Below, piece after piece: positions 48,256 through 57,291 of a stretch of DNA of 64,000 nucleotides (its first letter is position 1; each line of letters starts with the position of its first letter). The notes beneath the pieces were generated by a model that had not been told where the DNA came from, did no database searches, and was given only the letters and a program-made list of their open reading frames with translations. Source of the DNA: GCA-2730975 sp937893275 (GTDB lineage: Bacteria > Verrucomicrobiota > Verrucomicrobiia > Opitutales > Seribacteraceae); contig CAXAHJ010000008.1 in assembly GCA_963968595.1 (NCBI GenBank), forward strand, positions 1 through 64,000. Direction: 5' to 3'. A program made the position numbers and the translations under genes.

Positions 48256-50318
48256 TTTACGGAAACAGTTGCCAGTTGACTGAGGCGCTTGATTTCTTCC
48301 GGGTTCAACGCTCTTTCGTACACGCTCAATTCGTCTAGTAGGAATTTCGGATGAGATGTTTTGGAAGCTATGCTGACCTTGCCGACGGGTAGTCCTTCAT
48401 CGGGTCGTCGATCCCGTTTTTTGTGAAGGATTCCGTCGAGGTAAATTCGAACAGAGGTCTGGTCCACAGATAGGGCCAAGTGATGCCATTCGCCGTCGAT
48501 AATCGGTTCATCGGAGAGTTCGGGTTCAGTTAGCGCCTTTGATTTGGTGTTTTGTTTCAAGCCGGCAGTTATGATTTCCAAGCTATCTACGTTTGGCCCG
48601 GTTTTTTTAACTGAGGTCAGGCGAACGCTGTATTCACCGCTCGTGAATTTCCTTTTAACTTCCTCATACTTCCAGTTTGTCCAACTGCCGGTTCCTTCAA
48701 AGGGCAGGGTGGGGGTTAGCAGGTCGACTTCACCGTTGACGCTTAGTTGGAGAGGTCTGGAGTCTATGGATGCATAGCGAAAGCGAAGTCGATTCTCTCC
48801 GTCTTTTTCAATCCGAACCTTCCATTCGACGAATTGTCCGACTTCGGTGCCGAAATCGAGGTAACCCGTTCCGTGATGCCCCGGATTACTGGATGTTTTC
48901 ACGGGACCCTTGAACTTGGCATGTTCGGCTTCCAGTCCGTTTCCGGGATCGTCGATTTTCAAACTGGTTGAATGGAAGGAGAATGCTTTCTCGGATGGCG
49001 AGTATTGAATGTTTCCACCTTTTTCCCAACTAACAAGAGATGATATCGAGCGTTTGGGATCCGTTAGTTTCACCCACGCAGTCAATCCTGCGCCGGAGCT
49101 GAAATCGCCTTTAGGTTGAGCGGGCGTAATCTTTTTGCCTCCGGATAATTGCCAAGCTTGTCCGATGACCCCCGGGTGAAGGATTCCTCTTCTATTGTTA
49201 CTGGCAATGAGGTCGTTCATGCTCAAATACAGTACGGGTGCTTTTCGAGGGATTTCTGATTGCCTGATAGAGAAGCTTTTCGACTCTGCGGGAGTCAATA
49301 GAAGTGTTCCCTTGTCGATTGTTCCTTTGTTGCAGGTCGTATTGACGCCTGCATCTGGCGGAAGAGGGAATAGAAGATCTTCGTGAGAGTTATTTACAGT
49401 GAACTTTCGAAGCAGACCGCTCTTGCCGGGAAGTTTTACGATTAGTTCGGTGAATTCGGCTTTTCCGTATTGATATCGAAATTGAGGAATTCCGTCTATC
49501 AAACGATAGCCCAGGAAATTGATTTCTAGGCTTCCTTTTGCCTGACTTTTAAAACGAAACGGAAAGTTTCTCTCTCGCAAATAAACTCTCCCTTCTATCG
49601 TGGGGAGAGTTCTCCAGCGACCAAAAGCCCCGTTCTTCTTGATGAAGCCGTCTCGCCATGCGTAGCGAAGTTGGCAATTCCCTGCATCCCAACAGTAGGA
49701 ATGACCTCCGGGGAGGGATACTGCAATTGCTGCAGGAGAAGAGTCGGGCATGAAGGTGCGATGGACGAGAGCTAAACCAGATTGGGATTGCGAGAGGTTC
49801 GAGGCGTTTGCGTTTTTCGAGGCGTCTTTCGCTTTGGCGATCAGTTCGTCCATCTTCGCCGGGCGCGCCTTGGCAACAAAGAGGGTCCCGATCATTACGA
49901 ATCCATGGCCGGGGAAGGTGCAAACATAGGGATATTCACCTTCCTTTTTGGGAGCAACGAAAGTGACGATGGTTTTCTTCCCTGGAAGCACTACTGGAGT
50001 CGAGGCGATCACGTCTTCGGATTCCGGGATATAATGTCGGTTCGGACCATCTGCCCCAAGCGCTATGGCGGATTCGACTATTCTCATCCGACTTCCAGGC
50101 TCGACGAGCACGAAGTTGTGCATCATCTCGTCCACGTTGTCGAAAAGCAGTTCCACTTTTTCGCCCGGTTGGACGTGAAAGGCAATCGGGTCGAACTTAA
50201 GCCCGGGCTTGACGGAGAGGCGAAGTTTGGCTCCTTCGGTGCAATTAATTATCAATATGCCCAACAAAAATGTTGAGAACAACCGAAGGATGCCGTCGGT
50301 GCAGACTGTTTGCTTCAC
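48252..50318 (-). CDS. Cupredoxin - LamG/carbohydrate-binding multidomain protein
   Basis: This 688-residue exported protein begins with a plastocyanin/azurin-like domain (about 28-150). Candidate copper ligands are the His of MMHNFVLV and the Cys, His and Met of YVCTFPGHGFVMIG, a complete type I site. A linker of Asn/Ser/Lys (about 160-180) follows, then an uncharacterised beta domain (GHSYCWDAGNCQLRYAWRDG). After that come a LamG-like sandwich split around a carbohydrate-binding-like insert (FVEWKVRIEKDGENRLRFRY, TSGEYSVRLTSV) and a final WHHLALSVDQTSVRIYLDG ... LLDELSVYERALNPEEI. Both ends overlap neighbours by ATGA. It is probably secreted to bind glycans and pass electrons from the coupled dehydrogenase. 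Confidence 0.83.
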   Translation of the reverse strand: MKQTVCTDGILRLFSTFLLGILIINCTEGAKLRLSVKPGLKFDPIAFHVQPGEKVELLFDNVDEMMHNFVLVEPGSRMRIVESAIALGADGPNRHYIPESEDVIASTPVVLPGKKTIVTFVAPKKEGEYPYVCTFPGHGFVMIGTLFVAKARPAKMDELIAKAKDASKNANASNLSQSQSGLALVHRTFMPDSSPAAIAVSLPGGHSYCWDAGNCQLRYAWRDGFIKKNGAFGRWRTLPTIEGRVYLRERNFPFRFKSQAKGSLEINFLGYRLIDGIPQFRYQYGKAEFTELIVKLPGKSGLLRKFTVNNSHEDLLFPLPPDAGVNTTCNKGTIDKGTLLLTPAESKSFSIRQSEIPRKAPVLYLSMNDLIASNNRRGILHPGVIGQAWQLSGGKKITPAQPKGDFSSGAGLTAWVKLTDPKRSISSLVSWEKGGNIQYSPSEKAFSFHSTSLKIDDPGNGLEAEHAKFKGPVKTSSNPGHHGTGYLDFGTEVGQFVEWKVRIEKDGENRLRFRYASIDSRPLQLSVNGEVDLLTPTLPFEGTGSWTNWKYEEVKRKFTSGEYSVRLTSVKKTGPNVDSLEIITAGLKQNTKSKALTEPELSDEPIIDGEWHHLALSVDQTSVRIYLDGILHKKRDRRPDEGLPVGKVSIASKTSHPKFLLDELSVYERALNPEEIKRLSQLATVSVK

Positions 50319-50956
50319 AGCTTACGAAGCTTTAAATTTCGAAACCTGACTTGTCCGCCGTGCTCCTGAAGCATGATGCGGCCCGATTTAGTTCCGAAAC
50401 CTGGTCGAGCCTTGAACTTGCTTTTACCGTGTCGTTTTTTCCAGTCTTCGGAACCGATTTCAATTTCGGCTACCTTTTCGCCATTTAGCCAATGCTCGAG
50501 CTTCCTTCCTTTTGCCACGATGCTACTGAGGTTGAATACTCCGGGGGGCTTCAGCTTCTTGTGGGCGGATGCTCCCTTGATTGCATAGATTGAGGCGGTA
50601 GCTCCAAGGTGATCCGGAGCGTAATTCCCCTTGGCATCATCAATGATTTGATACTCGGGTCCCAAAGTCGCCCCGGAATAATCGGTGACCCTGTACTTTA
50701 CGCCACTGTTGCAACCTACGGCTATTTCCCATTCAAAGGAAAAAGCAAAGTCTTTAAAACTTTCCTTGGTGTACAGGTCGCCGGCTTTGTTCTTGCGAAA
50801 GATGCAACCATCTTCCACGACCCAGCCCTTAGCCGGAGGTGCCCCCGAAAGGTCTGTCCAACCTTTGAGGCTTTTACCATCGAAGAGTTTAATTTCCTTG
50901 AACTCTGCCAAGGTGAAAAGCGGATGAATTATCGATACCAGCAGTGCGAATCGCAT
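50315..50956 (-). CDS. DUF1080 (3-keto-disaccharide hydrolase family) protein in the cupredoxin operon
   Basis: This 213-residue protein has a signal peptide and a single DUF1080 domain: IKLFDGKSLKGWTDLSG, WVVEDGCIFRKN, FSFEWEIAVGCNSGVKYRV and GPEYQIIDD, ending in VRFRNLKLRKL. It shares the fold with the other DUF1080 protein of the window but is more diverged and belongs to the subgroup with a GPEYQ strand. Its stop overlaps the start of the cupredoxin gene and its start is 12 bp from the transporter-like gene. Co-expression with a sugar-dehydrogenase-like propeller suits hydrolysis of an oxidised (3-keto) glycoside. Confidence 0.88.
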   Translation of the reverse strand: MRFALLVSIIHPLFTLAEFKEIKLFDGKSLKGWTDLSGAPPAKGWVVEDGCIFRKNKAGDLYTKESFKDFAFSFEWEIAVGCNSGVKYRVTDYSGATLGPEYQIIDDAKGNYAPDHLGATASIYAIKGASAHKKLKPPGVFNLSSIVAKGRKLEHWLNGEKVAEIEIGSEDWKKRHGKSKFKARPGFGTKSGRIMLQEHGGQVRFRNLKLRKL

Positions 50957-50968
50957 ATTCTTCAGAGC

Positions 50969-52852
50969 TTATCCCGACTCCGGCCCGCTATCCTTATTCT
51001 GGTCCCGTGGACCGCGACCACCACCGGATCTGCCTCTCCCTCCTCGACGACGCCCTCGATTGCCGCTACCGTCTTGCCGCTCGCGATTTTCTTTGTCTCT
51101 TCCTCCGCTTCCGCCAGAGCTTTTGCGGGAACCGCCTGCACCGCCTTGACGGCGTAGACGGCTGTCCATTGCGGCAACCTTTTTTTCAAGTCGGGTTGTT
51201 TTAAGATGAAAATGTCCGATTACCAGTAGGACGCCGTATATGATGAGAGCATACTTGCCGAAGGCGACGTCGCCCCACTTTTTGTTCCAAGCTACATAGA
51301 CGGCCGCAGTACCCATGATAGCGAGGGCAAACAGCATCCCGGCGTTCCAGATTAATCTGAAACCACCTGAAGGGCGTTCCCGACCAAGCACTTTCTTGCT
51401 GTTCATGAGCAAAAAGAAACTCAAGTAAGCGACGGGGATCAAAGTGAATCCAAATACGGAAGTGGGAACGGCCAACCAGAAGGCCGCATCACTCCAGACG
51501 AATGGCCCAAGTACTCCAACGCCTGCAAGAAGTGCTCCGAGGATGAAGGGCTTTCCTTTGTGAGGAACTCCAATGATCTCGCAAATTGCATGTCCATTGA
51601 TCGTCATTAGGATGATTATCGTGGAGAGAGCCATACCGAGTACTCCTAGGCCGAAGATCCAGTGAGAGAATACCTCGCCCGTCAGGTTTTTCAAGGACTT
51701 GGCTAAGTTGAATGCATCTCGTTTTACGAGCATGGCTGCCATGTCCTTGTCGGCATCGGAAAGGTTTTCTTTCAGCTCCTTTTTTTGGACTGGCGCCATT
51801 TTCTCGTAGGTCTCGGAGCCGAGTTCGAGACCTAATCGAGCGTTGACCAGACCGTCGTATCTCTTTTCCAAATTCCCTTCAAGTATGCGTTCTTGATAGT
51901 CAACGTAGGCGGATTGAGGTTTTACGTTGAACTGGGAGCCTGCGGCAATGACAACGCAGGAAGTGGCTATAACGTAGGGAATCAGTAGGGCAGTCCAGAG
52001 ATCGAACTTGGCAAGCCCGCGATGTTCCCGACCCCATCGTCTGCGCAACAAGACGAAAGGCATGAAGAACGTCATGTTGATTCCTACCGCAGTGGCTGCG
52101 GCCGAAATCATCACGTCCTTTTGCATGGTTACAATCTGAGATTTCCAGAATTCACTGAATTCTCCTGTGGCGGCAAGCGCTTCGTTGTACTTTGTCGAGG
52201 GTTCTGAGAACAGCGATGGATCAGGGATGAAACCTGCTGCGATTTCCGCCCATGGCAAGTTACCTGATAAGCCCATTTTCACAACTACGCCGACGAACGC
52301 CAAAACGATAAGGGCGACCATGATTTTGAGAATCCGGTCGAAGGCTTTTGCTCCCTTCGCCCCCTTGTCGTAAGCCAGAACTGCGAGAGTAGCAGTAATC
52401 AGAAGAAAAGCGCAGACAAGAACCTTACCCCAAGTGTTGTTCAGTGCAGGAAACAGGTTTTGAGTGACGGCAGCCGTACCAAGAGAAAATTGAGGAAGAC
52501 ACCAAACCACGTTGGCCAGGATGGTGGCTATTGCCCATCCCCAGCCGAGCACGGGGTTTATGTCCTCGTTGATTGCCTTGAACGGGCTTTGTCCCGTGGA
52601 TAAGGTGACATGGGATATGGCGCACAACATGATGACGCCGAGCACGATTGCTACGGGTTGTAGCCAAAGCAGAGAGTAACCGGCGAGGACGCCAAGGAAC
52701 AGACTGGAGGCAAGGGAACCGCCGCCGAGAGTTATGGCGCTTTGAAGCCAGCCGGGACCCGATAGTTTTACATAGGCGCCAATTCGAGAGCCGATGCCCC
52801 CGAGTTCGGCTTCGCGCAACATGACGCATTCGTTTTCAAGTTTCGTAGGCAT
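50969..52852 (-). CDS. Nramp-related membrane transporter with an Arg/Gly-rich tail
   Basis: This 627-residue protein has about eleven transmembrane helices. The first (SGPGWLQSAITLGGGSLASS) resembles helix 1 of Nramp-related divalent cation transporters, but the DPGN metal site and the MPH motif of helix 6 are missing, so substrate and ion coupling are open. A long charged insert (about 320-390) separates helices 7 and 8. After the last helix (LIIYGVLLVIGHFHL) the protein ends with about 60 residues of Arg, Gly and Ser with RGG-like triplets (GNRGRRRGGRGRSGGGRG). Met 11 is an alternative start. It lies upstream of, and probably in an operon with, the DUF1080/cupredoxin/dehydrogenase genes. 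Confidence 0.75.
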   Translation of the reverse strand: MPTKLENECVMLREAELGGIGSRIGAYVKLSGPGWLQSAITLGGGSLASSLFLGVLAGYSLLWLQPVAIVLGVIMLCAISHVTLSTGQSPFKAINEDINPVLGWGWAIATILANVVWCLPQFSLGTAAVTQNLFPALNNTWGKVLVCAFLLITATLAVLAYDKGAKGAKAFDRILKIMVALIVLAFVGVVVKMGLSGNLPWAEIAAGFIPDPSLFSEPSTKYNEALAATGEFSEFWKSQIVTMQKDVMISAAATAVGINMTFFMPFVLLRRRWGREHRGLAKFDLWTALLIPYVIATSCVVIAAGSQFNVKPQSAYVDYQERILEGNLEKRYDGLVNARLGLELGSETYEKMAPVQKKELKENLSDADKDMAAMLVKRDAFNLAKSLKNLTGEVFSHWIFGLGVLGMALSTIIILMTINGHAICEIIGVPHKGKPFILGALLAGVGVLGPFVWSDAAFWLAVPTSVFGFTLIPVAYLSFFLLMNSKKVLGRERPSGGFRLIWNAGMLFALAIMGTAAVYVAWNKKWGDVAFGKYALIIYGVLLVIGHFHLKTTRLEKKVAAMDSRLRRQGGAGGSRKSSGGSGGRDKENRERQDGSGNRGRRRGGRGRSGGGRGPRDQNKDSGPESG

Positions 52853-52945
52853 GGGAATGATACTATTTGATTTGGGTTCTTGGTAGAACGCTGGTAGTCG
52901 CCGGATCTTCTAGGATGCGGCGAGGCGGGTGTAGCCTTAGGGCTT

Positions 52946-53422
52946 TTATTTTACGGTCATTACGCCTCGCATTAAGGCGAAGTGACCGGGGAAAGTGCAT
53001 ACGTATTCGTAGGTTCCGGTCTCTGACGGAGCCTTCATTACTACCGAGTCGGTTTCACCAGGCCCCAGAAGCTTTGTACTGGCAATAACGTCGCCTTTCA
53101 AGGAATCTGGCAAGGCGTTTGTGGCATTTGCACCAGCTCCGAGAGCCTTTTGTCCGAAAGCGATGGCTGTTATGCCTTTCTTCAGGATTACAATATTATG
53201 TCCCATGGCGATTTTAGGAACCACGCCAATGTTCTTGAGCACGATTTTCACTTTCGACCCAGCCTTCACTTCGAAGGTCTTTACGTCGAATTGCATGGTG
53301 TCGTTGCCCGAGATGGTCACGGTTTGATCAACCTTCCCATCCTTTGAATCTTTGGCATTGGCATGCGAAATGCCCATGACTGTTAAGAAGACGCATGTTG
53401 TAGCAATTGCGGTAAGTTTCAT
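52946..53422 (-). CDS. Azurin (type I copper protein)
   Basis: This 158-residue exported protein has a signal peptide ending near HANA. A complete azurin domain follows: first ligand in MGHNIVI, then YVCTFPGHFALMRG with Cys, His and Met ligands, close to the classical azurin C-terminal loop. Azurins shuttle single electrons in the periplasm. It lies 93 bp upstream of the transporter-like gene and may head the cupredoxin/dehydrogenase operon. A second, distinct cupredoxin domain is in the 688-residue protein of the same cluster. The interval after its stop holds two short hairpins (AGCC..GGCT and CGCCG..CGGCG types) that could attenuate read-through. Confidence 0.93.
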   Translation of the reverse strand: MKLTAIATTCVFLTVMGISHANAKDSKDGKVDQTVTISGNDTMQFDVKTFEVKAGSKVKIVLKNIGVVPKIAMGHNIVILKKGITAIAFGQKALGAGANATNALPDSLKGDVIASTKLLGPGETDSVVMKAPSETGTYEYVCTFPGHFALMRGVMTVK

Positions 53423-53540
53423 ATGAATGAATGTATAGTAGGAAAAGAGGTCAGATACAAACTATGTGGCGATGAAACCGCAACCCGAAAGCCTTTGCAA
53501 TCGCTAGTTTAGCTAGGAGAGCTTGCCGATACTAAGAGGG

Positions 53541-55064
53541 TTATCCCGTTTTACCGGTAGGCATGTAACGATAGTACACTTCCAGCATGAGAATCGTCAT
53601 TGTGGTTCGGTAAATGTCGGAGTCTCCGTGGTAGTGAGCCCCGTGGGGCCAATGCCCGTCGGATTCCTGAGCCGAGCATACGATTTGCTGAAAGTTTTTG
53701 TTCCAAGCTCTCCAGTATTTTTGCCCGCCGCTCACGCCTGTGGCTTGAAAGCAGGCTTGGGCATGGTAGTACCATTCGTACACGTTGACGCCTTTCCATT
53801 CGGTCGCTTGGTTGGCGATGATCCATTCGAGACCTTTTTGGGCCTCCTGGGATTTGGCGTTTTTCCAAATTTGAAGGCAGAGAACCCCAGTGCCGGTAAG
53901 GCTCGGTTTTCCTCCACTTTTCCTCTTGTAAGCGAACTTCCCGGTGGCATCCTGACATTGTTTAGTGTACTCGACTGCCTTGTCCATGGCTTCGTCGAGG
54001 CCATCTATGGAAATTCCCGTGTAGGCGGCGGCCTTCAGTGCTTGAATGTTCCATCCAGTAACGGAAAGGTCGGTGTGAGCTCCTACTCCCTTGCCGTATC
54101 CATATGCCCAACCGCCATTTTCGTTTTGTCCTTTGACGACATGTTCGGATGCGCGTTTGGCATAAAGTTCGAGCTTTTTGATCTTAGTCATCGTGTAAGC
54201 TTCACAAAGGGCGTAAGTTCTAATCGGATGACTGTAGGAACCTACATTTCCGCCCGCCATTTTTTCAGGAGGGTTGTTTGATGCAGTTAAAAAGTTAATG
54301 GCCTTTTGCACCGTTGGGCCAAATTCCGGCGAATCTTGAAGTTCGCAATGGCCCAGAAAACTCAGCAAAGCCATAGACGTCATGGCGTTAACGTCAGTTT
54401 TAACTGGTGCTCCGTCATCTCCTTTGGCGTCTTTCCCCCACGAACCATCCGCCGCCTGAGTGTTCTTGAGCCAAGTAAGTCCCCGAATGATTGCAGTCTC
54501 GGTAATGTCTTTACCTCCGCCCGAACGCAGTCTGGCCACCCGTTTTTTCGGGTCGCAGCGATTTTGCATGGTTTTAGGGAGATTAAGCCCGATACCCTTG
54601 AGCGCGCTCTTCATGGCATCGTTGTTCATGCTGACTTCTCCGGTCTCTGGTGAAGCAACATCCACTACCGCAGCTAGTTCCTTGACGTCGATTTCGTTGA
54701 GGTCAGGCATTGCGATGTCGGAAATAGTAGTAGCTCGAAAAGTAGTTTTAACTGTTGGCTTCGCTTTTTTCTGCCGCTGCATCAGCTTAACTTTTTGTTG
54801 CTTCTGCTTTTGTTGGGTTGGCGCTACGCCCGCATCGGCGAAATCGGATGAGCCTTCACCGCCACCGGCTACGTAAATGATCAACCCCCACATCAAAACC
54901 AAGAAAATGGTTACGGCAAATAGTGAGACAAGCAGGCTGTTGAGGAGGCGGTATTCCCTGAGGTATTTCCCTAATGCACTTTCTACCGGAGGGGCTACGG
55001 TTACATGGTCATACTCTTCTTCCCCCATCGGAATTTCTTCGGGATATTCGGCTTCCTGATCCAT
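53541..55064 (-). CDS. Membrane-anchored alpha/alpha-barrel (squalene-cyclase-repeat) protein
   Basis: This 507-residue protein is cytoplasmic for about 45 acidic residues, then has one transmembrane helix (LVSLFAVTIFLVLMWGLIIYV). A Gln/Lys linker (QQKQKQQKVKLMQRQKKAK) follows, then an extracytoplasmic toroid with repeats QAADGSWGKDAKG, GQNENGGWAYGYG, QCQDATGKFAYKRKSG and SAQESDGHWPHGAHY. Its last repeat (YYHAQACFQA ... WRAWN ... YYRYMP) closely matches that of the barrel at 24,391 (YYTSQAVFRA ... WRVWN ... NYRYLP), so the two are paralogues. There is no cyclase aspartate motif. The N-terminal anchor plus charged linker recalls TonB/ExbD-like or vWA-system proteins. Function unknown. Confidence 0.8.
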   Translation of the reverse strand: MDQEAEYPEEIPMGEEEYDHVTVAPPVESALGKYLREYRLLNSLLVSLFAVTIFLVLMWGLIIYVAGGGEGSSDFADAGVAPTQQKQKQQKVKLMQRQKKAKPTVKTTFRATTISDIAMPDLNEIDVKELAAVVDVASPETGEVSMNNDAMKSALKGIGLNLPKTMQNRCDPKKRVARLRSGGGKDITETAIIRGLTWLKNTQAADGSWGKDAKGDDGAPVKTDVNAMTSMALLSFLGHCELQDSPEFGPTVQKAINFLTASNNPPEKMAGGNVGSYSHPIRTYALCEAYTMTKIKKLELYAKRASEHVVKGQNENGGWAYGYGKGVGAHTDLSVTGWNIQALKAAAYTGISIDGLDEAMDKAVEYTKQCQDATGKFAYKRKSGGKPSLTGTGVLCLQIWKNAKSQEAQKGLEWIIANQATEWKGVNVYEWYYHAQACFQATGVSGGQKYWRAWNKNFQQIVCSAQESDGHWPHGAHYHGDSDIYRTTMTILMLEVYYRYMPTGKTG

Positions 55065-55291
55065 GATGTTTTTCTAAATGTTTTAAATTTATCTTTTCAC
55101 TGTACGACGCCCGAGGCGTAGAGATTCTTAGATTTATTATTCAATGTAAGAGCGAAATTTCCCTAGGTCAAGTCCGGTCGACGGCTTTGCTTTTCTACAC
55201 TCCGATCCATTCCCCGTCATGCATCTAGCTTTTTTCATAGCTCGAGCCTCATAAGGAATTCTTGCAATTATCTAATGAAGTAGTCTCGATC

Positions 55292-55320
55292 TTTACATGA
55301 TTTTAGGTAAGATGTAAGAT
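55292..55320 (+). promoter_or_regulatory. Candidate promoter for the YdjY/barrel operon
   Basis: TTTACA (55292-55297), 17 bases, then TAAGAT (55315-55320), about 48 bases before the ATG at 55,369. It is a plausible but non-consensus match. The rest of the 55,065-55,368 interval shows only a small hairpin (ACGCC/GGCGT at 55107-55119) and no gene. Confidence 0.35.
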
Positions 55321-55368
55321 TGTAACTTGCGGTCTGTTCAATGTAGATTGATACTTCTTACTATTCCA

Positions 55369-56112
55369 ATGCCTTTGAAATTCTCATATTTTTTCTTTTT
55401 TTGGGTTGTTTCGGTCATGCTTTTTTCCGTCGTTTCGGGCCAAAATTCAACGCAGGATGAAAATGCCAGCATCAAAAAGGAGCAGACTCCCAAGATCGAG
55501 CGAGTTTCTCCGGGTGTTTATCGTGTAGAGACCATACTCTTAGATAAGAACAGGAACCAAGTTTCCTTTCCTGCCGTAGTCAATCAGGTTCATGGTCTGG
55601 TCGAGTACGGAATCGTTCACGAGAACGGCAAGACCCACGAATCCCTCTTTCGTACGAAAGTTCGGCCCATTCATCTGAACTTCGTACTTCTGTTGTCCAA
55701 GTTGAAGCCCGCTAAGGGATTTATCGAAAATCTTTGGGCGGAAAAGCCGAAACCGATGGACCTGAGAGCTCACACGATCGCGATTGAGGTTTCCTGGGAC
55801 TTCAATGGTTCGAAGGGCATCGTCTCCCTCGGGTCGCTCGCTCTTAATGAAAAGGATGACCAACCGATTGGCCCAAATTCATTCGTCTTTACCGGATCCA
55901 AGTTCCTTGGCGGTGATTTTCAAGCTGAGTCGACCGGTTCGATTCTTGCCGTTTATGCCGACGATACGTCGATGATCAACAGTGCCGATTACGACAGTAA
56001 CAACGACGACGTATGGTACGCCAACAAAAAGGCCCTGCCTTCCTTGGAGACTCCCGTAATGATTACTTTGAAATTACCGAATAACGATCCGAAACCCAAA
56101 CCTTTGCCATGA
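55369..56112 (+). CDS. Secreted YdjY-domain protein
   Basis: With the start at ATG 55369 the protein has 247 residues and a signal peptide (FSYFFFFWVVSVMLFSVVSG). The core VSFPAVVNQVHGLVEYGIV, KTHESLFRT and FVLLLSKLKPAKG pattern matches the YdjY domain found in secreted Planctomycetota/Verrucomicrobiota proteins. The C-terminal half is more variable, with GPNSFVFTGSKFLGGDFQAE and an Asn/Asp-rich YDSNNDDVWY. Function unknown. It overlaps the barrel gene downstream by 4 bases, so they are probably translated together. The longer frame starting with TTG at 55,327 lacks a good signal. Confidence 0.75.
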   Translation: MPLKFSYFFFFWVVSVMLFSVVSGQNSTQDENASIKKEQTPKIERVSPGVYRVETILLDKNRNQVSFPAVVNQVHGLVEYGIVHENGKTHESLFRTKVRPIHLNFVLLLSKLKPAKGFIENLWAEKPKPMDLRAHTIAIEVSWDFNGSKGIVSLGSLALNEKDDQPIGPNSFVFTGSKFLGGDFQAESTGSILAVYADDTSMINSADYDSNNDDVWYANKKALPSLETPVMITLKLPNNDPKPKPLP

Positions 56113-57287
56113 CCATGAAGCCAATTTGTTTTTTCTCCCTCTGCCTAGGATTTTTTCTTTCTGCCTTTTACGGTTATGGCGCACCCAAAGCCGAAGAGAC
56201 GGTTGAAGACAGAAACAACCTTTCTCTCCGCAACGAGGTGGGGCGAGCCATCGAGAGGGGTGTGAAATGGCTCGCGACTGAACAAAACGCCACCTCCGGT
56301 CTTTGGGGTGACGAAGAGTATCCCGCCATTACTGGACTTTCTCTGCGTGCCATACTTGGGGATCCTGCCCGCAAAAATGGAGACAAATATTCTGCCGTCC
56401 TAGACAAAGGTTACTCTTTTATCCTTTCCAAAACCCAGAGCGATGGAGGTATTTACGGCAAGGGCCTCGCCTCCTACAATACTTCCATTTGCCTAATGGC
56501 ACTGTTGCAGCGCAAGAAACCCGAGTACAAGCCGGTTATTCTCAAAGCCCGCAACTTTCTCATTAACCAACAGCATGATTTCGACTCTCGCGGAGAAAAC
56601 GACAATGTTTTCGACGGGGGGATTGGTTATGGTGCCAGATGGGCCCACTCCGATCTCTCCAATACTCACCTCGCAATGGAAGCACTCTTCTATACCAAGA
56701 AAATGATCGAAACCGAGGAGGGCGACAAGCTCGATCTGGATTGGAAAGCAGCCATTGCCTTTGTCGAGAAATGTCAGAATCTGCCCGGGAACAACAAGGA
56801 GAAGTGGGTTAGCGAAGATCCTGCGGACCGTGGGGGGTTCGTATACTTTCCCGGAAGCAGTATGGCGGGCGAGCGAAAGCTGGCCGACGGCAAGGTTGCT
56901 TTGCGTTCCTACGGAAGTATGAGTTACGCTGGCATGCTGAGTTTCATTTATGCTGAAATGGATCCTAAGGATGCCCGCGTAAAAGCCGTTAGGGATTGGC
57001 TCGCCCAAAACTACAGCGTGAAGGAGAATCCGGGTCTTGGCCCTCAGGGCATGTTCTATTACTTTCACACCATGGCAAAAGCTCTTTCTCTTTCCGGCTC
57101 TGAAAAGATCAAGGCTAAGGATGGTTCCCTCCATGATTGGCGGCATGAACTTGCCCGGAAACTTTTCGACCTGCAGAACCCCAAAGGTTACTGGCTTAAT
57201 GAAAATGGACGATGGTGGGAGCGCGACCCTGTGCTCGTTACCTCTTACGCCTTGCTCACTCTTGAACGTATTTACTACAGTCTGTAG
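56109..57287 (+). CDS. Secreted alpha/alpha-barrel protein (squalene-cyclase-repeat type)
   Basis: This 392-residue protein has a signal peptide (ICFFSLCLGFFLSAFYGYG) and then a toroid of repeats: EQNATSGLWGDEEYPAITG, KTQSDGGIYGKGLASYNTS, DNVFDGGIGYGARWAHSDLSNT, DRGGFVYFPG and QNPKGYWLNENGRWWERDP. It is the third barrel of this class in the window and the most diverged; the barrel at 24,391 is exported in the same way. No cyclase catalytic motif is visible. Its start overlaps the YdjY gene by 4 bases. It likely binds or processes an envelope component; no substrate can be named. Confidence 0.82.
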   Translation: MTMKPICFFSLCLGFFLSAFYGYGAPKAEETVEDRNNLSLRNEVGRAIERGVKWLATEQNATSGLWGDEEYPAITGLSLRAILGDPARKNGDKYSAVLDKGYSFILSKTQSDGGIYGKGLASYNTSICLMALLQRKKPEYKPVILKARNFLINQQHDFDSRGENDNVFDGGIGYGARWAHSDLSNTHLAMEALFYTKKMIETEEGDKLDLDWKAAIAFVEKCQNLPGNNKEKWVSEDPADRGGFVYFPGSSMAGERKLADGKVALRSYGSMSYAGMLSFIYAEMDPKDARVKAVRDWLAQNYSVKENPGLGPQGMFYYFHTMAKALSLSGSEKIKAKDGSLHDWRHELARKLFDLQNPKGYWLNENGRWWERDPVLVTSYALLTLERIYYSL

Positions 57288-57291
57288 CTTT

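Noticed and set aside
53523..54281. 252-codon plus-strand frame
   Set aside because: It is antisense to the barrel repeats of the minus-strand gene and hydrophobic only by composition.
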